Of a stretch of DNA of 35,872 bases, positions 26,207 through 33,519 are shown piece after piece. Below the pieces are notes generated by a model, which searched no databases, was not told the origin of the DNA, and saw nothing but the letters and a program-made list of their open reading frames with translations. Position numbers and translations under genes: made by a program. This stretch comes from Planctomycetales bacterium (GTDB taxonomy: Bacteria; Planctomycetota; Planctomycetia; Pirellulales; JAEUIK01), in assembly GCA_020426575.1 (NCBI GenBank), contig JAGQPT010000125.1, positions 1 through 35,872 on the forward strand, in the 5' to 3' direction. Numbering within the stretch: the first letter of the stretch is position 1; each line of letters starts with the position of its first letter.

Positions 26207-28246
26207 ATGACGACACCAGCACCACCGTCCTTCGTGCTCGTAAAGTTCCATCGAGGGGGACGCCTCCGCCGGCTCGGCACGTTTGCACTCGACGTCAGCG
26301 CGACGTCGAGGCTCGTGCTGCTGCTCGTCGTGATCGTGACACTTGCCGGTTGTTCTGCCCCGCCCAACGAAGGGGCACCGGTTGGCACGACCGACACGGC
26401 GGCTGTGTCGGCCACAACCGAGAGCGCCGGCGTAGCGAGTGAGGAAAGTGATACGCTGATCGAACCGTTCGATCCGCCCACGCTTGCCGAACTCGACGCC
26501 AAAGTCGAATGGATTGACCAACCGGTGGTCGATGCACTCAAAGAGTTACGCGAGTATCAAGCGACCTGGCCGCCGGCCGAGAACGTCGACACGGTGCTCG
26601 CATTGCGCAACAACTCGGAAGAAGCGAACGCACGGATTCTCAATACCCTGGGCCGGCTGCCCACCAGCGACAGCGACGTCAACTACGATGCGACGTTCTT
26701 GCGCCGCTTACGTGGCGACGTGAACAGCACGAACCCGATCCTGATCAACTCGACCGAAGAGTTCGACGTGTCGGGCTTCATCAGCGCCGGGCTGTTCAGC
26801 TTCGACTGGAACATGAAGCCTTTTGCGACGGCCGACACCGTGAAGAGTTGGCAAACGTCGCGCGACGGCATGTATGACAAGGTCGTGCTCCGCGACGACC
26901 TCACGTGGTCGGACGGCAAGCCGCTCACGGCTCGCGACGTGGTTTTCAGCTTTCGCACTATCATGAATCCCAAGGTGCCCGTGCCGGCCGTGCGCAGTGG
27001 CACAGACAAGCTGCGCTGGGTCGAGGCGTATGACGACTACACGCTCGTTTACTTTCAGAAGGCGGCCGAGGCGACCAACGTCTGGAACATCAATTTCCCC
27101 ATCATTCCCGAACACGTCTACAAGGATTCGCTCAGGGAAGACCCCACGCTGCAGAACAGCCGCTATCACGTCAACCTGGAAGACGCCCCGGTGACGGGCG
27201 GTCCGTACAAGTTCGTCTCCCGCACCCGCGGACAGGACATCCTGCTCGAGCGTCGCGAGGACTACTACATGCACGACGGCAAGCAGGTGCGTGACAAGCC
27301 GTACTTCAAGTACGTTCGCTTCCGCGTGCTCCCTGAGGCCGAGTCGGCGCTGTTGGCGCTCGAACAAGGCACGATCGAAGAAATGGAGCTGACGCCCGAA
27401 CAGTGGGTGACCCGCACGGACGACGACACCTTCTACGAGCTCAACACCAAGGTGCGCGGCGTGCAGTGGCTCTACTACTACTTCGGCTGGAACATGGCAA
27501 CGCCGTTTTTCGAAGACGTGCGCGTCCGCGAGGCGATGTCCTACGCGTTTGATCACGAGGAAATGCTCGAAACGCTTCACTATGGCCTGAACGAGCCTGC
27601 GGCCGGCATGTTCTATCCCGGTTCGTGGATGGCGCCGAAAGAACCGCTCGCGCCCTATCGGCAAGACCTCGACAAAGCCGAGCAGTTGCTGGACGAGGCC
27701 GGCTGGGTCGATACCGACGGTGACGGCATTCGCGACAAGGAGATTGGGGGACGGCGCGTACCGTTCGAGTTCAACATCGTTGTGAAGACCGACCCGGTGC
27801 GGGTGGCGATCTGCGAGCTGCTGCGGCAAAATCTCGATCAGATTGGCGTCGTCTGCAACATCCAGCCCCTGGAGTCGACGGTGCTGTTGCAGCGGATGAA
27901 TGACCGCAAGTATCAGGCTTGTTTCGCTGGATGGGGAACTGGCACCGACCCCTACACGAACGAAAACCTCTGGAAAACTGGTGAAGAGCGCAACTACAGC
28001 GGCTATTCGAATCCCGAAGTGGACCGCCTGTTCGACGAGGCACGCGGCGAATTCGACCGAGAAAAACGCGGCGCGCTTTACGCCCGCATCGGAGAGATCA
28101 TTTACCAGGACCAGCCGTACACGTTCCTGTATTTTCAGAGCGCGTTTTATGGATTCAACAAAGGCCTGCGAGGGTACATGTTCAGTCCCCGCGGTCCCTA
28201 CCACTTCGCCCCCGGCATATCGGCGATCTGGGCAACGGCCGATTGA
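26207..28246 (+). CDS. Peptide ABC transporter substrate-binding lipoprotein (SBP_bac_5 family)
   Basis: A binding protein that should capture oligopeptides or similar solutes outside the inner membrane. From the ATG at 26207 it has 679 residues. The start is uncertain: in-frame ATG 26144 and TTG 26138 lie upstream. A hydrophobic stretch (RLVLLLVVIVTLAGC) ends in a lipobox with Cys49, so it is a lipoprotein processed after Lgt. Family hallmarks are LRDDLTWSDGKPLTARDVVFSFR, APVTGGPYKF, VRVREAMSYAFDHEEML, and near the end GTGTDPYTNENLW, then YSNPEVDRLFDEAR. The DTDGDGIRDK element in the second lobe is typical. An extra region of about 150 residues (about 50-210) precedes the family core and has no known domain. 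The two permease genes follow after 60 bp and 29 bp, forming an operon. Confidence 0.93.
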   Translation: MTTPAPPSFVLVKFHRGGRLRRLGTFALDVSATSRLVLLLVVIVTLAGCSAPPNEGAPVGTTDTAAVSATTESAGVASEESDTLIEPFDPPTLAELDAKVEWIDQPVVDALKELREYQATWPPAENVDTVLALRNNSEEANARILNTLGRLPTSDSDVNYDATFLRRLRGDVNSTNPILINSTEEFDVSGFISAGLFSFDWNMKPFATADTVKSWQTSRDGMYDKVVLRDDLTWSDGKPLTARDVVFSFRTIMNPKVPVPAVRSGTDKLRWVEAYDDYTLVYFQKAAEATNVWNINFPIIPEHVYKDSLREDPTLQNSRYHVNLEDAPVTGGPYKFVSRTRGQDILLERREDYYMHDGKQVRDKPYFKYVRFRVLPEAESALLALEQGTIEEMELTPEQWVTRTDDDTFYELNTKVRGVQWLYYYFGWNMATPFFEDVRVREAMSYAFDHEEMLETLHYGLNEPAAGMFYPGSWMAPKEPLAPYRQDLDKAEQLLDEAGWVDTDGDGIRDKEIGGRRVPFEFNIVVKTDPVRVAICELLRQNLDQIGVVCNIQPLESTVLLQRMNDRKYQACFAGWGTGTDPYTNENLWKTGEERNYSGYSNPEVDRLFDEARGEFDREKRGALYARIGEIIYQDQPYTFLYFQSAFYGFNKGLRGYMFSPRGPYHFAPGISAIWATAD

Positions 28247-28306
28247 CCGTGTGCGCCGCCAGCAGCTCGCCGATCTCACCTGCTCAGCCCGCCCGACCGA
28301 CTTGTC

Positions 28307-29287
28307 ATGATCCACTACATTGTTCGTCGCCTGTTAATCGGCGTGATGACGCTCGTGATGATCACGTTTTTCATCTACGGTCTGATTCGCGCGATGCCCG
28401 GCAGTCCCCTGTTGGTGCAGATGGCGCAGCTCGACCCCAGTCGCGAGATGAACGCCGAAGATCTCAAGCGGATGGAAAAAGCGTTCGGTCTCGACAAGCC
28501 GTGGTACCAGGCTTACGGCGTTTGGGTCGGCAACCTGGTCCGCATGGACCTGGGCCAATCGCTCTCGCGCAAGCAGCCCGTCACGCGGTTGATTCGCGAA
28601 CGAATCGGCCCGACGTTGATGCTAAGTATCACGTCACTACTGCTGGCCTACCTGCTCTCAATCCCGCTCGGGCTTTGGTTCACCGTGCGGAGCGGCCACC
28701 TCGACGAGCGGATCGGCAGCACGGTGCTCTACATGCTCTACTCGTTCCCGGCGTTTGTTGCTGCGCTGTTCATGCAGATTTTCCTCGCCGTGAAGCTCGG
28801 CTGGTTTCCGTTGTTTGGCATGGTGAGCGACAACCATCAAACGCTCTCGACGCTTGGCAAGACCTGGGACATCTTTATCCATTCGGTACTGCCAGTCACG
28901 TGCTACACCTACACTAGCCTGGCGTTTCTCAGCCGCTTTGTTCGTTCGAACATGATGGAGGTGATCCGCCAGGACTACATCCGCACCGCCCGAGCCAAGG
29001 GCGTGGCGCCGCACAATGTGATCATGCACCATGCCTTCCGCAACACGCTGATACCCCTGGTCACGCTGATCGGACTCGAATTGCCGACGCTGCTTAGCGG
29101 TTCGATCGTGCTGGAGCAGATCTTTAGTTGGCCGGGCATGGGTCGGCTGTTTTTCGAGTCGATCAGCGAGCGCGACTATCCGACGATCATGGGGCTCACG
29201 CTGATGTTTTCGCTGCTCACGCTGGCAGGCCAATTGCTGGCCGACCTGTTTTATTCGATCGTCGACCCGCGGGTCAGCTTGTCCTGA
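28307..29287 (+). CDS. Peptide ABC transporter permease, DppB/YejB-like
   Basis: A 326-residue inner-membrane permease with about six helices, the normal size for the first permease of peptide importers. It starts with IVRRLLIGVMTLVMITFFIYGLIRAMPGSP, the usual first helix and PG-x-P turn (split here: IVRRLLIGVM, then LIRAMPGSP). The ATPase-contacting EAA loop is YIRTARAKGVAPHNVIMHHAFRN (split: YIRTARAKGV, HHAFRN, residues about 225-246). GSIVLEQIFSWPGMGRL and the ending YSIVDPRVS are family hallmarks. The loop GWFPLFGMVSDN recalls YejB. It sits between the binding protein and the second permease. The ATPase is not encoded in this window. Confidence 0.94.
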   Translation: MIHYIVRRLLIGVMTLVMITFFIYGLIRAMPGSPLLVQMAQLDPSREMNAEDLKRMEKAFGLDKPWYQAYGVWVGNLVRMDLGQSLSRKQPVTRLIRERIGPTLMLSITSLLLAYLLSIPLGLWFTVRSGHLDERIGSTVLYMLYSFPAFVAALFMQIFLAVKLGWFPLFGMVSDNHQTLSTLGKTWDIFIHSVLPVTCYTYTSLAFLSRFVRSNMMEVIRQDYIRTARAKGVAPHNVIMHHAFRNTLIPLVTLIGLELPTLLSGSIVLEQIFSWPGMGRLFFESISERDYPTIMGLTLMFSLLTLAGQLLADLFYSIVDPRVSLS

Positions 29288-29316
29288 ATCACCGACCGCT
29301 ATACGGCAACGGCCGC

Positions 29317-30420
29317 ATGTCCAGCGCTTCCCCCACTTCGACGACCGACGTGCTCGACGAGCCCTCGCGCGGATTTTGGTCGATGGTCTGGAAACGATTC
29401 CGTCAGCGGCGACTGGCGATGATCGCCCTGGCGTTCATCTTCCTGTTGGCGATGACGGCGATCTTTGCCCCGGCGATCGCCGGTACCAAGCCGATCGTCT
29501 GTCGCTACAAGGGACAGACTTACTTCCCGGCACTCGGCTACTTCAACCGCAATTGGGAGAACCCGATCTTCCAAAAGGACGGTTTTCGCCGCATCTATCC
29601 CAAGAACCTCGCCGAGAAAGATCCCGAGAGCTGGGCGATTTGGCCACTTGTCTATCAAGATCCCTACCGACGCGTGAGGGCCGACGAATGGGGTGATCGC
29701 CCCGGTAATCCCACCGGCGTCGACGGACATCCGAGCCGGCTCAACCTTTTCGGCACCACACAGACCGGCGCCGACGTGTTCGCCAGCATGGTCCACGGTT
29801 CTACGATCGCGTTGCTGGTCGGCTTCGTTTCGATGGGCATTGCGGCGGCCATCGGTATCGTCGTCGGTGCGTTGGCGGGTTACCTGGGGGGCTGGTTTGA
29901 CATGGCGCTAAGCCGGTTGATCGAGGTCGTGATGTGCATCCCGGCGCTCGTATTGATTCTGGCGCTGATGGCCATCGTTGAACGACCGACGATCTGGCAC
30001 ATGATGGCGATCCTGGGCTGTACCCGCTGGACCAGCATCGCGCGACTCTGTCGCGCCGAGTTCATCAAGCTGCGGGGCTCGGACTACGTGATCGCGGCGC
30101 AAGCGATCGGCGTGGGACGGGCGCGGATCATGTACCGCTACATCCTGCCCAACGCGCTGGCGCCAGTGCTTGTGCCGATCACGTTCGGCATCGCGGCAGC
30201 AATCCTGATCGAGGCCTCGTTGAGCTTTCTCGGCTTCGGTGCCCCACCGCCGAACCCGAGTTGGGGTGTGTTGCTGAACTACGGACGTTCCAACTACCAG
30301 CTATGGTGGCTGATCGTATTTCCGGGTTCGGCAATCTTCCTGGTCGTGTTGGCGTATAACCTGATCGGCGACGCACTGCAGGAAGCCATCGACCCCCGAT
30401 TGCACGATCCCGGCGAATAG
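29317..30420 (+). CDS. Peptide ABC transporter permease, DppC/YejE-like
   Basis: A 367-residue second permease. The ATG at 29317 (MSSASPTSTT) is used; an earlier in-frame ATG at 29128 overlaps the previous gene by 160 bp and gives a tail that is a shadow of that gene. TM1 (about 33-55) is followed by an extracytoplasmic loop of about 100 residues (KPIVCRYKGQTYFPALGYF, split after 19; then NRNWENPIF), longer than in DppC and similar to YejE of the microcin C/peptide importer. The family core follows: NLFGTTQTGADVFASMVHG, the EAA loop YVIAAQAIGVGRARIMYR, SLSFLGFGAPPPNPSWG, and the end DALQEAIDPRLHD. It lies 29 bp after the first permease gene; no ATPase gene follows. Confidence 0.94.
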   Translation: MSSASPTSTTDVLDEPSRGFWSMVWKRFRQRRLAMIALAFIFLLAMTAIFAPAIAGTKPIVCRYKGQTYFPALGYFNRNWENPIFQKDGFRRIYPKNLAEKDPESWAIWPLVYQDPYRRVRADEWGDRPGNPTGVDGHPSRLNLFGTTQTGADVFASMVHGSTIALLVGFVSMGIAAAIGIVVGALAGYLGGWFDMALSRLIEVVMCIPALVLILALMAIVERPTIWHMMAILGCTRWTSIARLCRAEFIKLRGSDYVIAAQAIGVGRARIMYRYILPNALAPVLVPITFGIAAAILIEASLSFLGFGAPPPNPSWGVLLNYGRSNYQLWWLIVFPGSAIFLVVLAYNLIGDALQEAIDPRLHDPGE

Positions 30421-30513
30421 GGCGGGATGGGGAGACCAAGGCCGCCGTGGCTTCCCTGCGATGGCCCGAAACATTCATCCCAGCCCGAAGCGCAACTTCT
30501 AAAGGCGTCAGCG

Positions 30514-30535
30514 AGGGACGCACCGGTCCGTCCCT
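30514..30535. terminator. Hairpin between convergent permease and sirtuin genes
   Basis: AGGGACG (30514-30520) and CGTCCCT (30529-30535) form a perfect 7-bp stem around an 8-nt loop, 94 bp after the permease stop and 62 bp beyond the end of the converging sirtuin gene. No T tract is seen, so a termination role is only suggested by position. Confidence 0.25.
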
Positions 30536-30597
30536 TGGTGACGCACTGGGCTGGGACTGCGGGCGCTGCTGGATGGCGGCGAGTTGGGGGAGCATGT

Positions 30598-31404
30598 CTA
30601 CCGTGGCGCGAATGCGGTGTTCATCAGCTCCGGCACGATCTGTGTGGCCGTACCACGCAGCCAGATGTCCCCTTGGCCGCTGTGTGGGTCGACGTCGATG
30701 ACCGTCGCTCCCTGCGCTCTGGCGATCTCGGGCAACGTTGCGGCGGGGTAAACCATTCCCGAGCAGCCCACCTGTATCACGCAGTCGACCTGTTCGGCGG
30801 CCCGCCTCGACGCGCTCCAGGCGGGTTCGGCCAAGGCGTCGCCGAACAGTACGAGGTTGGGAAAATGGATGCCGCGCACACCGATACCGGCGATTCTTCG
30901 CACGGCCCACATCACGCGTGGCAGTGTCAACAGTCCCCGGCTGGCGCGTTCGATCGCCGTGGCGACGCGGCGCAGCTGTTGCCGCGACACGTAGCGACGA
31001 AAACGTCGTCGTCGGTCGACGATCTCGAACATCGACCCGTGCACCTCGTGCGTGGTCGTGGTGCCGGCCTCCCAGTGCAGCCGGTCAATGTTCTGTGTCA
31101 CCACCGTCACGTCGACGTGCCGCTCGGCGTCGGCGATAGCACGATGCGCGGCGTTGGGCTCGGCCGCGGCGATCGGCGCGATCACGGCATGCACAAACTC
31201 GGCAAACGCCCGTGGTTGATGCAGGGCCGTCTTGAAAAGCCCATCCCAGGTGGCGAACCGCTCGGGGGGAAACTCACGCCAGAAACCGTCATCGTCACGA
31301 AACGTGGGGATGCCGCTCTCGGCCGAGATGCCCGCACCGGTGAAAACGAGCAACCGCTCCGAGTGGCGCACCCACTCAGCAGCCTCGCGGATGTCGTTGT
31401 TCAT
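30598..31404 (-). CDS. Sir2-family NAD-dependent protein deacylase lacking the zinc-binding cysteines
   Basis: A 268-residue sirtuin. The ATG at 31404 is chosen because AAAGGGG precedes it by seven bases; the frame continues 11 codons upstream. The NAD-binding FTGAGISAESGIPTFRD (21-37), TQNIDRLH (103-110), the catalytic His of VHGS (H122) and LVLFGDAL (184-191) are intact, as are VIQVGCSGMVYPA (209-221) and VIDVDP (235-240). Between His122 and LVLFGD, where sirtuins carry two Cys pairs for structural zinc, there is no Cys; this stretch is Arg-rich instead (DRRRRFRRYVSRQQLRR). The enzyme should remove acyl groups from lysine with NAD, or act on ADP-ribosyl groups. The missing zinc makes the specificity uncertain. 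It is transcribed toward the ABC operon and separated from its own upstream neighbour by a REP-like element. Confidence 0.9.
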   Translation of the reverse strand: MNNDIREAAEWVRHSERLLVFTGAGISAESGIPTFRDDDGFWREFPPERFATWDGLFKTALHQPRAFAEFVHAVIAPIAAAEPNAAHRAIADAERHVDVTVVTQNIDRLHWEAGTTTTHEVHGSMFEIVDRRRRFRRYVSRQQLRRVATAIERASRGLLTLPRVMWAVRRIAGIGVRGIHFPNLVLFGDALAEPAWSASRRAAEQVDCVIQVGCSGMVYPAATLPEIARAQGATVIDVDPHSGQGDIWLRGTATQIVPELMNTAFAPR

Positions 31405-31479
31405 CAGAGTACCCCTTTCGCGCGAAACGTTACCCACAGCACGAGTTGACCGGCGGCCGGCTGTGCAGGTTCACGCGTT

Positions 31480-31593
31480 CGGGTGCCATGTCCACGCCCC
31501 GTGGGCGTGGACATGCCGTGGATGTCACCATCGACGGCAGCGCCAAACGCGACCCACATGCCCACGCCGTGGGAGGCGTGGGCATGGCACCCG
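31480..31593. repeat. REP-like double palindrome
   Basis: Two near-identical palindromes are nested in an outer inverted repeat. The first is a perfect 13-bp stem with a 3-nt loop (31487-31499 with 31503-31515, arm CATGTCCACGCCC). The second is a perfect 12-bp stem with a 6-nt loop (31557-31568 with 31575-31586, arm CATGCCCACGCC). The outer arms CGGGTGCCATG (31480-31490) and CATGGCACCCG (31583-31593) also match perfectly. It lies between two leftward genes. The arrangement resembles REP/BIME elements; similar CCCACGC...GTGGGCATG words, as I remember, are frequent in planctomycete genomes, but copy number cannot be judged here. Confidence 0.8.
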
Positions 31594-31602
31594 ATTCGTT
31601 GG

Positions 31603-31845
31603 TCATCCTGGCACACCCAGCCACCACCAGATGAGAAACACCAATGCTAAAATCGTCTCCATCATCGCGAGCATTCTGTAAGCGCGTCGAAATGCCGCTC
31701 CTCGTGGCAGTGACTTCGCATTTCGACGAAGTTCATCGGGTGTCGAAAACAACCGAATGAACAGACGCCGCCGCGTAGAGAAGACAAGGCTCGACACCGC
31801 CAAGATAAAGAACGTGCACGAAAGAAAAAGCCAACCCGAAATCAT
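31603..31845 (-). CDS. Small two-helix membrane protein
   Basis: An 80-residue protein with two transmembrane segments: MISGWLFLSCTFFILAVSS at the N-terminus and METILALVFLIWWWLGV at the C-terminus. They are joined by a basic, Arg-rich loop (STRRRLFIRLF, then PDELRRNAKSLPRGAAFRR) likely on the cytoplasmic side. The ATG at 31845 has GGAGG eight bases upstream. In-frame GTG 31863 and ATG 31860 are alternatives; the ATG 31860 would share its A with the TGA stop of the sulfatase gene. Either way it is tightly coupled to the sulfatase gene. I do not recognise a family and infer no function. Confidence 0.65.
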   Translation of the reverse strand: MISGWLFLSCTFFILAVSSLVFSTRRRLFIRLFSTPDELRRNAKSLPRGAAFRRAYRMLAMMETILALVFLIWWWLGVPG

Positions 31846-31859
31846 CGTGCCTGCCTCCA

Positions 31860-33242
31860 TCACTCATGCTCGTACTTGATCACCCAGGGGTCCTTCGTTC
31901 GCACTTGCCATTTCTTTAGGCGGCTTTGCAAGTCGGTCAGCACTTTGGCGTGGGCCGCGTCGTCGGCGAGGTTGACCAGTTCGTCGGGGTCGGCCGACAC
32001 GTCGTACAACTCGCGCCGCGGGCGGTGGATGTAGGCGTCGACCGTGCGGCCGGCGTACATCGGCGCGTGGTTGGCGACAACTTCCTGCCAGGTCGGCGAG
32101 TCCCAGAGGTCCGAGGCGAAGGGGTATTCCAGGCCTGAAGCGAGGTTGAAGATGTACTTGTATTGCCGCGTGCGGATCGCCCGCATCGGGTAATACATCG
32201 TGATCTCGTGGAACGTGTGCGAGGCCCGCACTTCGTCCCAGCCGGGCGGGTCGCTCTGGTCGATGATCGAGAGGAACGAGCGGCCGTGCAGCGGGTAGTC
32301 GGGGGCGGCCGCGCCGGTGAACTCGAGAATCGTCGGCGTGAGGTCGACGAACGAGACCATCGCGTTGTTGACGACGCCGGGCGACTGCCCCGGCCGGCGA
32401 ACGAGCATCGGCAGGTGAATGCCGGGGTCGTAGATCGTCGTCTTGGCGCCGGGAAACGGCGGGCCGTTGTCGCTGATGTAGATCACCAGCGTGTCGTCGG
32501 TGTGGCCCGTGTCGTCGAGCACCTGCATCAAACGGCCGACGCCCTGGTCGACACGCGAGATCGCCTGGTAGAACTCGGCCAACTCGCCGCGGACGGCGTC
32601 GGTGTCGGGCAGGTAGGGCGGCACGACGACGTCGGCCGGGTCGTAGTGGACCTCGTCGACGCCGGGATGGGGCTGATCGTTGCTGAAGCCGACGCGGGCG
32701 CGGTGCGGATCGCTCGTGCAGAAATAGAGGAAGAAGGGATCGTCGCCGATGTCCTCGATGAAGCGGCGGGCGTTCTCGGCCATCCGCACCGGGTTGCGGG
32801 CCCCCTGGATGCCGTCGTTGGCGTAGACCTCGAAGTCAAACGTCTCTTGTGGTGCGACGTGGAACTTGCCGATCGAGCAGGTGCGATAGCCGGCGTCGGC
32901 CAGCAGCAGACTGAGTCCCCGCACGCGCGGCATGGCGGCGAAGTGATGGTAATCGTGGGCGTGGCCGTACTGCCCGTTGTTGTGATTGAACAGTCCGCTG
33001 AGGATCACACTGCGGCTGGCGCTGCAACTGGCGACCGTGGCATAGGCCTGGGTGAAGCGTGTGCCGGACGCGGCCAGAGCGTCGAGGTTGGGCGTGCGGA
33101 TCGTGTCGTTGCCGTAGCAACCCATCTCGAAACCCTGGTCGTCGACGACGATGAGCACGACGTTCTTGTTGTCCGCCGCTGTAGCCGGCGAGAGACACTG
33201 AGGCAATACGAACAAACAGGTCAACGCGACGCAAAACCGCAT
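31860..33242 (-). CDS. Secreted sulfatase, heparan N-sulfatase (SGSH)-like
   Basis: A 460-residue formylglycine sulfatase. The ATG at 33242 is followed by a signal peptide (MRFCVALTCLFVLPQCL, cleavage near ATAAD); the frame runs a further 47 codons upstream, but those lie in the inverted-repeat element. Metal-binding Asp34/Asp35 (IVVDDQG), the modification motif C73-S-A-S-R (TVASCSASRSVILSG) and Asp258/Asn259 (ISDNGPPFPG) are visible. The unusual order HDYHHF after the active site, GKFHVAP, PHRAR, FHEITMYYPMRAIRTRQYKY and the ending KDPWV match human N-sulfoglucosamine sulfohydrolase well from memory. It may therefore remove N- or O-sulfate from glucosamine-type sulfated glycans in the periplasm. 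It needs a formylglycine-generating partner, not seen here. The specificity is inferred. Confidence 0.92.
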   Translation of the reverse strand: MRFCVALTCLFVLPQCLSPATAADNKNVVLIVVDDQGFEMGCYGNDTIRTPNLDALAASGTRFTQAYATVASCSASRSVILSGLFNHNNGQYGHAHDYHHFAAMPRVRGLSLLLADAGYRTCSIGKFHVAPQETFDFEVYANDGIQGARNPVRMAENARRFIEDIGDDPFFLYFCTSDPHRARVGFSNDQPHPGVDEVHYDPADVVVPPYLPDTDAVRGELAEFYQAISRVDQGVGRLMQVLDDTGHTDDTLVIYISDNGPPFPGAKTTIYDPGIHLPMLVRRPGQSPGVVNNAMVSFVDLTPTILEFTGAAAPDYPLHGRSFLSIIDQSDPPGWDEVRASHTFHEITMYYPMRAIRTRQYKYIFNLASGLEYPFASDLWDSPTWQEVVANHAPMYAGRTVDAYIHRPRRELYDVSADPDELVNLADDAAHAKVLTDLQSRLKKWQVRTKDPWVIKYEHE

Positions 33243-33302
33243 GAACACGGCGGGATTCCTCACAACGTTGAACTCGACGGGATCGTGGCGCTTAACAAGG
33301 CT

Positions 33303-33465
33303 AATCGCGAAAGAGCGAAAACGCGAAAGTGAGAATTTGGGTGACGGGGACACTCGATCGGATTGCGTCTTGATCGCTGGCAAGACTAGGTCGATCGAGT
33401 GTCCGCGCCACCCAAGTATTCTCTCGCGCTCTTTCTCCCTTTCGCGCTTTCGCCTTTTCGCGATT
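33303..33465. repeat. Imperfect inverted-repeat element (MITE-like)
   Basis: The left arm (33303-33360) and the reverse complement of the right arm (33392-33465) match at about 51 of 58 aligned bases. The right arm has one 16-base insertion, and a 31-base centre joins the arms. The tips are AATCGCGAAA outside and GGACACTCGATCG inside. It lies between the PQQ-like gene and the sulfatase gene, both leftward. I see no clear target-site duplication and no transposase. In RNA it would form a long hairpin that could end, slow or process the transcript. Confidence 0.75.
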
Positions 33466-33519
33466 AAACATAGGCACGGCCGCAGGCCAGGTTTCGGCCG
33501 CGTCGCCTCGACAGGCGCC

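Noticed and set aside
26708-28315. 535-codon reverse frame opposite the binding-protein gene
   Set aside because: Antisense to an obvious SBP_bac_5 protein; no domain in the translation.
32163-33332. 389-codon forward frame opposite the sulfatase gene
   Set aside because: Antisense shadow; Val/Asp/Arg-rich sequence without motif.
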